Part shown: piece by piece, positions 26,178 through 34,248 of the stretch
Numbering within the stretch: the first letter of the stretch is position 1
Layout of the letters: every line of letters starts with the position of its first letter
Source: Chitinophaga sp. 180180018-3
Lineage (GTDB): Bacteria > Bacteroidota > Bacteroidia > Chitinophagales > Chitinophagaceae
NCBI RefSeq assembly: GCF_037893185.1
Contig: NZ_CP140772.1
Location: 248,001-312,000 of the forward strand
DNA: 64,000 bases
Direction of reading: 5' to 3'
The notes under the pieces: generated by a model
What the model was told of the DNA's origin: nothing
Databases searched by the model: none
Seen by the model: only the letters and a program-made list of their open reading frames with translations
Made by a program: the position numbers and the translations under genes

Positions 26178-26225
26178 ATGTGGAAAATGTGTTCATAACA
26201 TGTTAATTCATGTGAATTGTATGTG
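26178..26225. promoter_or_regulatory. Helically phased ATGTG word array
   Basis: ATGTG or ATGTT starts at 26178, 26187, 26200, 26210 and 26221, a mean spacing of about 10.75 nt. The last two copies extend to a tandem ATGTGAATTG. Repeats on one helical face suggest cooperative protein binding between the dcw cluster and bamD. Confidence 0.45.
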
Positions 26226-26519
26226 AATTGCTTGTCTGTATTGCAATTCCTGACACCGGTATATACCAGGAAAAACTGTCTGAAAATCACCTGTCGAAAT
26301 TTTTACACCTGTCCTTTTTTCCTAATCTGATTATCACTGTTTATTTTTTTCGCAGGAAAATATTATTTTCCCCATCCGGCAAAAAGGAATCAGCAATCTC
26401 AACCAAGGTCAAATAAGCACTGTTTCAGCGATTTAATTCCCCCTTTTGCAAAATTTTAACAGCAATGAAAATCTGTCTGCCTTACATTTACATTTAATTC
26501 TTAATTTTGCCACTCTTTT

Positions 26520-27353
26520 ATGCGGAAATTTTTATTGTACATCAGTGTTCTTGCCATTGCTATCGTGTCTGTTTCCTGTAACAACCAGTTACGGAGAATA
26601 GAAAAGAGCAACAACTTTGAGAAGAAGTTGGATTACGCGAACATGTTGTTTAAGAAGAAGAAATACAACACGGCAATTACGCTTTATACCGATCTGGTAC
26701 AGGTGTATAAGGGTACGGACAAGTTCGAGCCCATGTATTATAATTTCGCATACTGCTCTTATTACGTTAAGGACTATGTACAGGCTGCGTTCCAGTTCAA
26801 AAACTATCTGGACCTGTTCCCCAATAGCCCGAGAGCTGTAGAGATAGATTATATGCAGGCATATTGCTATTATAAGCAGTCGCCCAAGGTATCCCTGGAT
26901 CAGACCAATACCATGAAGGCCATTGCTGCTATGCAAACTTTCATTAATAACTACCCTACTGCTGAAAAAGTGGCAGAAGCCAACCTTGTTATTGAGCTTT
27001 GCCGCCGTAAGCTGGAGAAGAAAGAATTTAACAGCGCAGAGCTGTATTACAACCTGGGCTTTTACAGGGCTGCAGGGATCGCATTCAAAAACCTGATGCG
27101 TTCCTACCCGGATTCCGATAAAAGTGATGGTTACAAAGTAATGGCAATCAGATCTTATTATAATTATGCTAAGAACAGTGTTCCCGAGAAACAAAAGGAG
27201 CGGTATGCTACTGTACTCGACGAATACCTGGACTTTGCGGATCACTATCCGAACAGCAAATTGAAGGCTGATGCCGAAAAATTGTATACCTTAGCGCAAA
27301 ACAATATAAAATCTCTGGAAAATGAGCAAATTAAAGCGAAGTCTGACCAGTAG
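26520..27353 (+). CDS. bamD: Outer-membrane assembly lipoprotein BamD
   Basis: The 277-residue lipoprotein has a signal peptide ending in a lipobox-like VSVSC (Cys20). It has TPR-type helical repeats throughout: YNTAITLYTDLVQVY, YVQAAFQFKNYLDLFPNSPRA, and later repeats around FYRAAGIAFKNLMRSYPDS. BamD is the essential partner of BamA in inserting beta-barrels at the outer membrane. Its 3' end overlaps the start of the omega-like gene by 32 nt. The start is the first ATG after the AT-rich region. Confidence 0.9.
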   Translation: MRKFLLYISVLAIAIVSVSCNNQLRRIEKSNNFEKKLDYANMLFKKKKYNTAITLYTDLVQVYKGTDKFEPMYYNFAYCSYYVKDYVQAAFQFKNYLDLFPNSPRAVEIDYMQAYCYYKQSPKVSLDQTNTMKAIAAMQTFINNYPTAEKVAEANLVIELCRRKLEKKEFNSAELYYNLGFYRAAGIAFKNLMRSYPDSDKSDGYKVMAIRSYYNYAKNSVPEKQKERYATVLDEYLDFADHYPNSKLKADAEKLYTLAQNNIKSLENEQIKAKSDQ

Positions 27354-27663
27354 TCTTAATCCCTGGGTAGAAACCAAAAATACTACCGACATTAAGAACA
27401 GGACTGGCAATTTATATGAGTCTATTGCCGTGATAGCCAAACGCGCCAATCAGATCAATATTTCCGTGAAAGAGGAGCTCCATTCCAAACTGGAAGAGTT
27501 TGCCAGCCATACTGACAATCTCGAAGAAGTGCATGAAAACAAGGAGCAGATTGAGATTTCACGGTTTTATGAAAGAATGGCTAACCCGGCTATTCAGGCT
27601 ACCCAGGAATTCCTGGACAACAAGATTTATTTCCGTAAGAACGACGATGATCTGTTTAGCTGA
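27322..27663 (+). CDS. rpoZ: RNA polymerase omega subunit-like protein (RpoZ/Rpb6)
   Basis: This 113-residue protein contains GNLYESIAVIAKRANQI (about 29-45), matching the omega/Rpb6 core motif (NxYE...AkRArqi), and an acidic C terminus. Omega helps assemble RNA polymerase. The gene starts inside the 3' end of bamD (27322-27353) in another frame, so translation is probably coupled. A strong terminator follows. Confidence 0.85.
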   Translation: MSKLKRSLTSSLNPWVETKNTTDIKNRTGNLYESIAVIAKRANQINISVKEELHSKLEEFASHTDNLEEVHENKEQIEISRFYERMANPAIQATQEFLDNKIYFRKNDDDLFS

Positions 27664-27723
27664 TCTGGCGCACAATATTTTGTGAGGGGCGTGATTGCGA
27701 AAAATAAAAATATTAATTTCATG

Positions 27724-27756
27724 GCGGCAGAAGGATTTCTGCCGCTTTTGTTTTTT
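27724..27756 (+). terminator. Intrinsic terminator or attenuator just before coaBC
   Basis: A 9-bp GC-rich stem (27724-27732 with 27737-27745) with a GGAT loop is followed by TTTTGTTTTTT. It ends 2 nt before the first coaBC ATG, leaving no room for a promoter between the two. Confidence 0.85.
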
Positions 27757-27758
27757 AT

Positions 27759-28991
27759 ATGTCCATGGACAACACTAACAAGATGCTTCAGGGAAAAAAG
27801 ATCCTGCTGGGTGTTTCCGGCAGTATCGCTGCATACAAAGCTGCCACGCTGACCCGCCTGCTGGTAAAAGCCGGTGCGGAGGTAAAAGTGATCATGACCC
27901 AGGCAGCTGCCGGCTTCATTACTCCCCTGACCCTGGCTACCCTTTCCAAAAATGAGGTGCCCCTGGAGATCAGTGATCATAGCAGCTGGAATAACCATGT
28001 GATGCTGGGCCGATGGGCCGACGTGATGCTGATTGCCCCGGCTTCGGCCAACACTCTCGCTAAAATGGCCCTGGGTCTTTGCGATAATCTCCTGCTGGCA
28101 GTGTACCTTTCTGCCACCTGTCCGGTTGTATTTGCCGCTGCGATGGATGAAGACATGTGGCATCATCCTGCCACCCGCAGTAATGTGGAAAAGCTTCTTT
28201 CCTATGGTCACCGGCAGATACCCGTTGCTTCCGGGGAACTGGCCAGCGGCCTGTTCGGAGAAGGCCGGATGGCAGAACCTGAACAGATCGTGGAATGGCT
28301 GGAACACTTCCTCCTGGAAAAAGCGCCGCAATCCCGCCCGCTTCAGGGACAGCGCGCTATCGTTACCGCCGGGCCAACCATCGAGCATATTGATCCTGTT
28401 CGTTATATCAGCAATCATTCCAGCGGAAAAATGGGAATCGCTATTGCTGAAGCCCTCGCCAATGCCGGCGCCGCCGTGGAGCTGATGCTGGGCCCTACTT
28501 CGCAGCAGACCACTCACCCGGGAATTACGACTACCCGTATACAAACCGCCCAGGAAATGTTTGAGCAGGTAACTGCCCGCTATCCACATGCGGATATTGT
28601 GGTGGCCGCCGCTGCTGTGGCGGATTACCGCCCGGCGAATATTGCCGACAGGAAAATAAAGAAGGGCGAAGCCCAGCTGCATATCGATCTGGAGAAGACG
28701 CCGGATATCCTGCGCTCACTGGGTGAGAACAAAGCAGAGGGGCAGTTTCTTGTTGGATTCTCCCTGGAGACTAATAACGAAAGGGAATATGCGCTGAAAA
28801 AACTGCACGATAAGCACCTGGACCTGATTGTAATGAACTCCCTGGCGGATGCCGGCGCGGGATTCAACTATGATACCAATAAAGTAACCCTGTTTGATAA
28901 AAGCGGGAATGAACGCAGCCTGCCGCTGAAATCCAAACAGGCGGTCGCTCAGGATATTGTTTCCGCCATAATTGAATTGAAACATGCATAA
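27759..28991 (+). CDS. coaBC: Bifunctional CoaBC (phosphopantothenoylcysteine synthetase/decarboxylase)
   Basis: CoaBC carries out two steps of coenzyme A synthesis. CoaC part (about 10-190): flavin-binding LLGVSGSIAAYKA, catalytic His80 (WNNHVMLGRWAD) and the PAMDxxMW-like AAMDEDMW. CoaB part (about 195-410): VTAGPTIEHIDPVRYISN with SSGKMG, AAAVADYRP and VGFSLET. In the substrate flap the E. coli ACGxxGxGRM reads ASGLFGEGRM, with Ser163 where the redox Cys would be. Starts at 27759, 27765 (ATG) or 27783 (MLQGKKILLG) are all possible; the last would leave room for a leader after the terminator. Confidence 0.93.
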   Translation: MSMDNTNKMLQGKKILLGVSGSIAAYKAATLTRLLVKAGAEVKVIMTQAAAGFITPLTLATLSKNEVPLEISDHSSWNNHVMLGRWADVMLIAPASANTLAKMALGLCDNLLLAVYLSATCPVVFAAAMDEDMWHHPATRSNVEKLLSYGHRQIPVASGELASGLFGEGRMAEPEQIVEWLEHFLLEKAPQSRPLQGQRAIVTAGPTIEHIDPVRYISNHSSGKMGIAIAEALANAGAAVELMLGPTSQQTTHPGITTTRIQTAQEMFEQVTARYPHADIVVAAAAVADYRPANIADRKIKKGEAQLHIDLEKTPDILRSLGENKAEGQFLVGFSLETNNEREYALKKLHDKHLDLIVMNSLADAGAGFNYDTNKVTLFDKSGNERSLPLKSKQAVAQDIVSAIIELKHA

Positions 28992-29919
28992 TCGCTTCCC
29001 GTTTATCCTGCTGCTGTGTGCAGCCCTTCTGTTAAGTTGCAGTGGCATTGTCCGCGCCCAGGAAATCAGAGCCAATGTGTCGGTAGTTGCTGCACAGGTA
29101 CAGGGTGTTGACAAGAAAATATTCACCACACTGCAGAACTCTGTCCGCGAATTCCTGAACAACCGCCACTGGTCGGCCGACGCCTTTACCCCTGCTGAAA
29201 GGATCGAATGTAATTTCCTGCTGAATGTAACAGGTTTGGCCGGAGCCGATGCTTACAGGGCTACGCTCACCATACAGGCCACCAGACCGGTATATAACAG
29301 TAGTTATGTTACCAGCCTGCTCAATCTCCAGGATAACAATATCATATTCCGTTATGTGGAATTTCAGCAATTGGAGTTCGCCGACAGCCGGGTGGTGGGA
29401 AACGATCCCATGGTCTCCAATCTGACAGCTATCCTGGCGTATTATGTGAACATCATACTTGGCCTGGATTATGATTCATTTTCTCCCCGCGGAGGTGATC
29501 TGTATTTCAAAAAGGCGATGAACATCGTGAATAATGCGCCCGACGGAAAGGATATCACCGGCTGGAAAGCGTTTGAAGGAAACCGTAACCGCTACTGGCT
29601 GCAGGATAACCTGCTGAATGCCAAATTCCTGCAGTTCCATGATGTCATGTATCAATACCACCGCCAGGGGCTAGATGCAATGTATGATGATGCGAACAAA
29701 GGCCGGGCTGCCATATTGAACTGCCTGAACATGCTGTATTCCATACACCAGGATATTCCCAACTCCATGCTTCTGCAGGCTTTTTTCAGCGCAAAGCATG
29801 AAGAGTTATTGAAATTGTTCTCCCGGGCTACACCTCCCGAGAAAAGCAGGGCCGCGGAGCTGTTGTCGCAGATGGATGTTCCGAATGCCCAGAAATACCA
29901 ACAGATGAAGAGTCTTTAG
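28984..29919 (+). CDS. DUF4835 protein, PorD-like (type IX secretion associated)
   Basis: The 311-residue exported protein has a signal peptide; either signal peptidase I cleavage after VRAQ or lipidation at Cys19 (LLLSC) is possible. The body matches the DUF4835 family, with conserved SVREFLNNRHW, YYVNIILGLDYDSFSPRGGD and NKGRAAILNCLNML segments. As I recall, this family is named PorD in Bacteroidota annotation and found next to coaBC. It overlaps the coaBC end by 8 nt. A biochemical role is not established from sequence. Confidence 0.75.
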   Translation: MHNRFPFILLLCAALLLSCSGIVRAQEIRANVSVVAAQVQGVDKKIFTTLQNSVREFLNNRHWSADAFTPAERIECNFLLNVTGLAGADAYRATLTIQATRPVYNSSYVTSLLNLQDNNIIFRYVEFQQLEFADSRVVGNDPMVSNLTAILAYYVNIILGLDYDSFSPRGGDLYFKKAMNIVNNAPDGKDITGWKAFEGNRNRYWLQDNLLNAKFLQFHDVMYQYHRQGLDAMYDDANKGRAAILNCLNMLYSIHQDIPNSMLLQAFFSAKHEELLKLFSRATPPEKSRAAELLSQMDVPNAQKYQQMKSL

Positions 29920-29961
29920 CTGACGGAAGCTGAAGTCCAATGATTTTAAAGCAAAAAAAGA

Positions 29962-30450
29962 ATGTTATTTATCAGAAAATATATCCCCGTGGTTTTGTTA
30001 TCGATGATGTTGTTTGCCTGTGGCGACGGGGACAAGATACCGGGTCAGTATTTATCGCGGGAGGAAATGAAGGACCTTCTGAGAGATATGGCTATTGCCG
30101 ATTCCTATGGCAATGAGCAGCAGATGCAGACCGGTTTTCTGCCTAATTCAGATTCGCTGAGGCAGCAGCGGATAAAAGTTTATTATAAGCAGATATTGGA
30201 CCTCCATAAGGTCGGCGTGAAACAGTTTATGGACAGCTACCGGTATTACGAAGGGCATCCTTCCCGCCTGAAAGAAGTGCTGCAGATGGTGCAGAGCGAC
30301 CTGGCTGTCAGGAAGCAAAAACTGGGAGAGCCTGTTGATGTAAGTTTGCCGGTACGTTATCGTGTCAAAACAATTTTTCCGTATGCAGACAGTGTATTAC
30401 TGCTGCCCAAGGTCGATACAACCCGGCCTTTCGTGAAGCGCAGCCACTAA
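29962..30450 (+). CDS. DUF4296 lipoprotein
   Basis: The 162-residue protein has a short signal peptide with lipobox LFAC (Cys20). The first part of the mature protein (YLSREEMKDLLRDMAIADSY) is the conserved helical region of DUF4296, a Bacteroidota lipoprotein family of unknown function. The C-terminal third is variable. It lies 42 nt after the porD-like gene and 21 nt before the CoA-transferase genes, so it is probably in the same transcript. Confidence 0.75.
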   Translation: MLFIRKYIPVVLLSMMLFACGDGDKIPGQYLSREEMKDLLRDMAIADSYGNEQQMQTGFLPNSDSLRQQRIKVYYKQILDLHKVGVKQFMDSYRYYEGHPSRLKEVLQMVQSDLAVRKQKLGEPVDVSLPVRYRVKTIFPYADSVLLLPKVDTTRPFVKRSH

Positions 30451-30471
30451 TCAATAATAAAACACCAAAAC

Positions 30472-31164
30472 ATGAAGAAAGTAGTAGCTAATGCCGATGA
30501 AGCCATACAGGATATCCGCGATGGCTCGGTGCTGATGCTGGGAGGCTTTGGATTGTGTGGTATTCCGGAGAATTGTATCAGTGCCCTTGTGAAGAAAGGC
30601 GTGAAAGAACTAACCTGTATTTCCAACAATGCCGGGGTAGACGACTTCGGACTGGGCCTGCTGCTGAAAACCAGGCAAATCAGGAAGATGATGTCGTCGT
30701 ATGTAGGAGAAAACGCGGAGTTTGAAAGGCAGTTGCTGGCAGGAGAACTGGAAGTAGACCTGATTCCGCAAGGCACCCTGGCCACCCGCATCCAGATGGC
30801 CGGTATGGGGATCCCCGCTTTTTTTACCCCGGCAGGTTATGGTACGGAGATCGCTGAAGGCAAGGAAGTACGTGAATTCAACGGGAAGCCCCACCTGATG
30901 GAATTGGCCCTGCATGCCGATTTTGCCATTGTGAAAGCCTGGAAGGGAGATACGATGGGGAACCTCGTATTCAGAAAAACCACGCGTAATTTCAGCACTT
31001 CCATGGCCCGTGCAGGTAACATTACCATCGCAGAGGTAGAACACCTTGTGCAGCCCGGAGAACTGGACCCCGACCAGATACATGTGCCCGGTATCTATGT
31101 ACACCGCATTTTCCAGGGCAGTCAATATGAAAAAAGGATCGAACGCAGAACCGTTAAGATCTGA
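30472..31164 (+). CDS. scoA: 3-oxoacid CoA-transferase subunit A
   Basis: The 230-residue alpha subunit of a family I CoA-transferase has the glycine-rich [13 protein letters not shown] (about 24-36) and the motifs [13 protein letters not shown] and [18 protein letters not shown]. The enzyme moves CoA between succinyl-CoA and acetoacetate or a similar acid. Subunit B follows 26 nt downstream. The exact substrate pair (succinyl- or acetyl-CoA donor) is inferred from the family. Confidence 0.93.
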   Translation: MKKVVANADEAIQDIRDGSVLMLGGFGLCGIPENCISALVKKGVKELTCISNNAGVDDFGLGLLLKTRQIRKMMSSYVGENAEFERQLLAGELEVDLIPQGTLATRIQMAGMGIPAFFTPAGYGTEIAEGKEVREFNGKPHLMELALHADFAIVKAWKGDTMGNLVFRKTTRNFSTSMARAGNITIAEVEHLVQPGELDPDQIHVPGIYVHRIFQGSQYEKRIERRTVKI

Positions 31165-31190
31165 TCTCTCCACCATTCAATCTGACATTT

Positions 31191-31847
31191 ATGCCTCTCG
31201 ATAAATATGGCATTGCCAAAAGAATTGCACAGGAACTGCGCGACGGAATGTATGTCAATCTTGGAATTGGCATCCCTACGCTTGTTTCCAACTATATCCC
31301 GGAAGGGGTTTCCATTATGTTACAATCAGAGAACGGCATATTGGGTATGGGCCCTTATCCCGTAGCGGAAGAGATTGATGCAGATCTGATCAATGCAGGG
31401 AAAGAAACAGTAACACTGCTGCCAGGTGGTAGCTTTTTTGATTCAGCTGAAAGCTTTGGGATGATCCGGGCGGGCAAAGTAGATCTTACGGTGTTGGGCG
31501 CTATGGAAGTATCCGACAGCGGTGATATTGCCAACTGGAAGATACCGGGGAAGATGGTGAAAGGAATGGGTGGCGCGATGGACCTGGTGGCTTCTGCAAG
31601 GAATATCATAGTGGCCATGATGCATACGAATCCGAAAGGAGAAAGTAAGCTGCTGCCTCAGTGTACGCTGCCGCTGACGGGTGTTAACTGTGTGAAGAAA
31701 ATTGTGACGGAGCTTGCAGTGCTGGATGTAACGCCGGAAGGATTTAAATTGCTGGAGCGTGCGCCGGGAGTGAGTGTAGAAGAGATCCGCGCCAAAACTG
31801 CCGGTAAACTTATTATAGAGGGGGAAATTCCCGAGATGAAATTGTAA
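31191..31847 (+). CDS. scoB: 3-oxoacid CoA-transferase subunit B
   Basis: The 218-residue beta subunit carries the catalytic glutamate in SENG (Glu47 in [13 protein letters not shown]), which forms the glutamyl-CoA intermediate. Other family segments are [23 protein letters not shown] and ALHTNPKG-like [11 protein letters not shown]. It forms the active heteromer with the preceding subunit A. A hairpin terminator follows. Confidence 0.95.
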   Translation: MPLDKYGIAKRIAQELRDGMYVNLGIGIPTLVSNYIPEGVSIMLQSENGILGMGPYPVAEEIDADLINAGKETVTLLPGGSFFDSAESFGMIRAGKVDLTVLGAMEVSDSGDIANWKIPGKMVKGMGGAMDLVASARNIIVAMMHTNPKGESKLLPQCTLPLTGVNCVKKIVTELAVLDVTPEGFKLLERAPGVSVEEIRAKTAGKLIIEGEIPEMKL

Positions 31848-31874
31848 TCACAGATTTTCGTATAACCGATACCG

Positions 31875-31910
31875 TGCCCTGCTGACTACATCAGTCAACA
31901 GGGCATTTTG
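31875..31910 (+). terminator. Intrinsic terminator after scoB
   Basis: A 12-bp stem with one C-A mismatch (31875-31887 with 31893-31905) and loop ACATC is followed by TTTTGTTT. It closes the bamD-to-scoB block. The remaining gap to 32121 is AT-rich; TACCTTTC at 32093-32100 is a possible weak -7 element for the next gene. Confidence 0.85.
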
Positions 31911-32121
31911 TTTGAATGATCTTTTTAATATGAAGAATTTTTGTATGATCGGCGGTGACATGGTAACACCTGATTTTGTTCAGGGAGCGGTGATTCTTTT
32001 GTAAGAATTTTATCAGATATTTCATTAAAGTATACATACCTGACTGAAACAAAATCCGGATATGCAAAAATTCAGAAATACCTAAATAAGTGGTACCTTT
32101 CACAATGAAAAATAGCTCGAG

Positions 32122-32961
32122 GTGCAAGTTGGTTTTCTTTGTTATAATGGTAAATATATTCCTGCGGCGGACCCGATTCTTACTGCTGACAATCGATCTT
32201 TCAGATATGGCGATGGATTCTTTGAAACCCTGAAAGTATACCAGGGAAAAGTATTACTCGCTGACCTGCATTATGAACGTTTGCTGGCTAGTTTACATTT
32301 GCTTCATTTCGATATTCCTACTCATTATTCCAAGGCGTTTTTTGTTAAACAGGTGCTGGAGCTCTGCCATAGAAACAATGTATCGCAGATGGCCAGGGTA
32401 AGGATCGCTATATTTCGTTCAGATGGAGGATTATATGATCCTGTTAATAATCTTCCCAATTATATTATCCAATGCTGGGAACTGAATAGGACAGTACTGG
32501 AACTGAATCAGACAGGATTGGTGATAGATATTTTCCCGGATGTCAGAAAGAGTTGTGACAAGCTTTCTTCTGTCAAATCCAATAACTGTCTGCCATACGT
32601 GATGGCAGCGCTTTACGCCAAACAACACCACCTCAACGAGGTAGTATTACTCAATCCATATGGCCGGGTGGCTGATAGTACTATCGCCAATGTTTTCGCT
32701 GTACATAACAAAACGCTTTATACCCCTCCGTTGTCGGAGGGTGGCGTGTGCGGCGTGATGCGAAAACACCTGCTGAAAGCAGAACTTCCTTTCAAGGTAA
32801 TAGAGAAGCCATTGGAGATAGAGGATCTGGAGAATGCAGATGAAATATTTCTGACGAATGCCATCTATGGGATCCGCTGGGTAGGCCGGTTCCGCGATAG
32901 TAGTTATGGCAACGCCACCGCCGCAATACTGCATGAGCTGCTACATGAAAATATGCTGTAA
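32122..32961 (+). CDS. Class IV aminotransferase / aminodeoxychorismate lyase-like (PabC-like)
   Basis: The 279-residue PLP enzyme of fold type IV has the N-terminal RYGDGFFETLKV and the Schiff-base lysine K152 (LSSVKSNNCLP). The cofactor-binding EVVLLNPYGRVADSTIANVF has Asp in place of the common Glu. PabC (4-amino-4-deoxychorismate lyase, folate synthesis) is the best guess; branched-chain or D-amino-acid aminotransferase is possible. The start is GTG 32122, because TAG 32113-32115 is in frame upstream and no ATG is near. Confidence 0.75.
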   Translation: MQVGFLCYNGKYIPAADPILTADNRSFRYGDGFFETLKVYQGKVLLADLHYERLLASLHLLHFDIPTHYSKAFFVKQVLELCHRNNVSQMARVRIAIFRSDGGLYDPVNNLPNYIIQCWELNRTVLELNQTGLVIDIFPDVRKSCDKLSSVKSNNCLPYVMAALYAKQHHLNEVVLLNPYGRVADSTIANVFAVHNKTLYTPPLSEGGVCGVMRKHLLKAELPFKVIEKPLEIEDLENADEIFLTNAIYGIRWVGRFRDSSYGNATAAILHELLHENML

Positions 32962-33044
32962 TCGAAAGAGTCAGTAGCGCAGCCATGTATTTTCCCGCTC
33001 GAATCCATTTTCGTATATGCGTTAGCGATATAAAGTAACAAAGG

Positions 33045-33077
33045 TGCTGCGGCCGGTGTGAATACCGGGCCGCAGCA
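33045..33077 (-). terminator. Hairpin after the TlpA-like gene
   Basis: A 10-bp GC-rich stem (33045-33054 with 33068-33077) is extended by 3 bp after one bulge. On the minus strand it lies 7 nt after the TlpA-like stop and is followed by CCTTTGTTACTTT. The weak T-run makes it a moderate terminator. Confidence 0.6.
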
Positions 33078-33084
33078 TTGGGGC

Positions 33085-34245
33085 TTAGTTGTGTTGGTTG
33101 GTTTTGCTGAATATCTGTGTCAGTTTGCTGTCGAGCGCTTCATGTTCTTCTCCACCGCCACCATAACGGGCAACGATTATCCCTTTAGGATCTATCAATA
33201 TCTGAGTAGGCAGTGAATGAATGCCAAAATGTTCACTGATGTCTTCCGGGTTGGAAATATTCTTCATCCGTTTATCCATATCCAGTCCACGTAACACGTG
33301 TTTCCAAACGCCGATGCCATCTTTTTCTACTGCTTTTTTCCATGCATCGTGGTTGCGGTCATCGTCTGAAACGCTGATGATTTCGAAGCCTTTTTCCCTG
33401 TATTGTTTGTACAGTTCCAGCAGATGCGGATTGCCCTGGCGGCAAGGCACACACCAGCTTGCCCAGAAATCAACCAGCACATACTTTCCTCTGAAATCAG
33501 CTAAGCTAAGTGGCTGGCCGTTGATATCGGGTTTACTGAAATTATAGGCTGTGCCGCCAGGAGATCCTGCTTCCAATTGTTTTATTTCCGCCGCCATTTC
33601 TTTTCCATCACTGCTTTCCTGCAACTTTTTGTTCAGGCTGTTGAAATAGTATTTCGCAGAATCGAGCGTCATGCTGCCTACTTCGAAACGCATCAGGAAG
33701 AGGCTGAGGTAGGAGTTGTGATGTGAGAGGATAAATTTTCGCGACAGCTGACTATTGGTGTTGAAATAAGGGGTCAGCTGCTCGCGGATCGCAGCGGCTT
33801 TATCGTGATCTTTTTCTTTGCGCAACGCTTCCAGTAGTGGCTGATATTGCACAGTGGCAGCTGCTTTTTGTTTTTCGAGTTGTTGGTTTTCGTCGTTGGT
33901 AACAGAGCCTTTCAGGATTCCTTTACTAAGATTTCCATCCGGGATATAAAGTGTCATTTGAGCAGGCTCCAGGAAAACACTCAGCTGGTCATTTTCAGCC
34001 GGTCTGCCGGTGACTGTAGCAGTCATATAGCCCCGTGTGGTTTCAGGAAGTGCGCCGGCAAATTTGAATTTTCCGTTCACTACTTCAGCACTGTCTGTAA
34101 CACGCTTATTGCCGTTGTTATACAACAGATAATATTTTTGTGCGCCCTTTCCACTCACGGCGCCAGCTATGCTGAATTGCCGCTGAGCGTGAAGAACACT
34201 GGCACATAATAACGTAAACGGTAGTACGCAGATAATTTTTTTCAT
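33085..34245 (-). CDS. TlpA-family thiol-disulfide protein with DUF4369-like domain
   Basis: The 386-residue exported protein has a signal peptide ending LHAQ (about residue 21). The N-terminal beta-rich region (about 22-115) resembles DUF4369, then a helical linker, then a thioredoxin/AhpC-TSA fold (about 235-380) with redox motif WCVPC (Cys265, Cys268) and the cis-Pro in SLPTQILID. Such proteins act in periplasmic thiol redox. It is 3 nt downstream of susD and most likely in its operon; the link to transport is inferred from position. Confidence 0.85.
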   Translation of the reverse strand: MKKIICVLPFTLLCASVLHAQRQFSIAGAVSGKGAQKYYLLYNNGNKRVTDSAEVVNGKFKFAGALPETTRGYMTATVTGRPAENDQLSVFLEPAQMTLYIPDGNLSKGILKGSVTNDENQQLEKQKAAATVQYQPLLEALRKEKDHDKAAAIREQLTPYFNTNSQLSRKFILSHHNSYLSLFLMRFEVGSMTLDSAKYYFNSLNKKLQESSDGKEMAAEIKQLEAGSPGGTAYNFSKPDINGQPLSLADFRGKYVLVDFWASWCVPCRQGNPHLLELYKQYREKGFEIISVSDDDRNHDAWKKAVEKDGIGVWKHVLRGLDMDKRMKNISNPEDISEHFGIHSLPTQILIDPKGIIVARYGGGGEEHEALDSKLTQIFSKTNQHN

Positions 34246-34248
34246 GTG

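Larger units (their letters stand above)
26011..26519. other. Divergent regulatory region between mraZ and bamD
   Basis: About 510 bases, AT-rich and with no credible gene. Contents: a candidate MraZ operator (26047-26069); DnaA-box-like TTTTCCACA (26098-26106) and its inverse TGTGGAAAA (26179-26187); helically phased ATGTG words (26178-26225); the palindrome GGTATATACC (26258-26267); a direct repeat CACCTGTC (26288-26295 and 26306-26313); the palindrome TTTTGCAAAA (26444-26453); and a possible bamD -7 element TAATTTTG (26502-26509) that lies very close to the ATG at 26520. Confidence 0.6.

Noticed and set aside
26228..26416. 62-residue ORF in the mraZ-bamD gap
   Set aside because: It runs across palindromes and direct repeats, has no coding character and resembles no family.
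26050..26500. Chromosomal replication origin
   Set aside because: Only two one-mismatch DnaA-like boxes are present, and no dnaA, dnaN or similar genes are near; kept only as an alternative reading of the phased array.
31891..32127. 78-residue minus-strand ORF between scoB and the PabC-like gene
   Set aside because: It overlaps the scoB terminator and the start of the next gene, with AT-driven composition and no recognisable motif.
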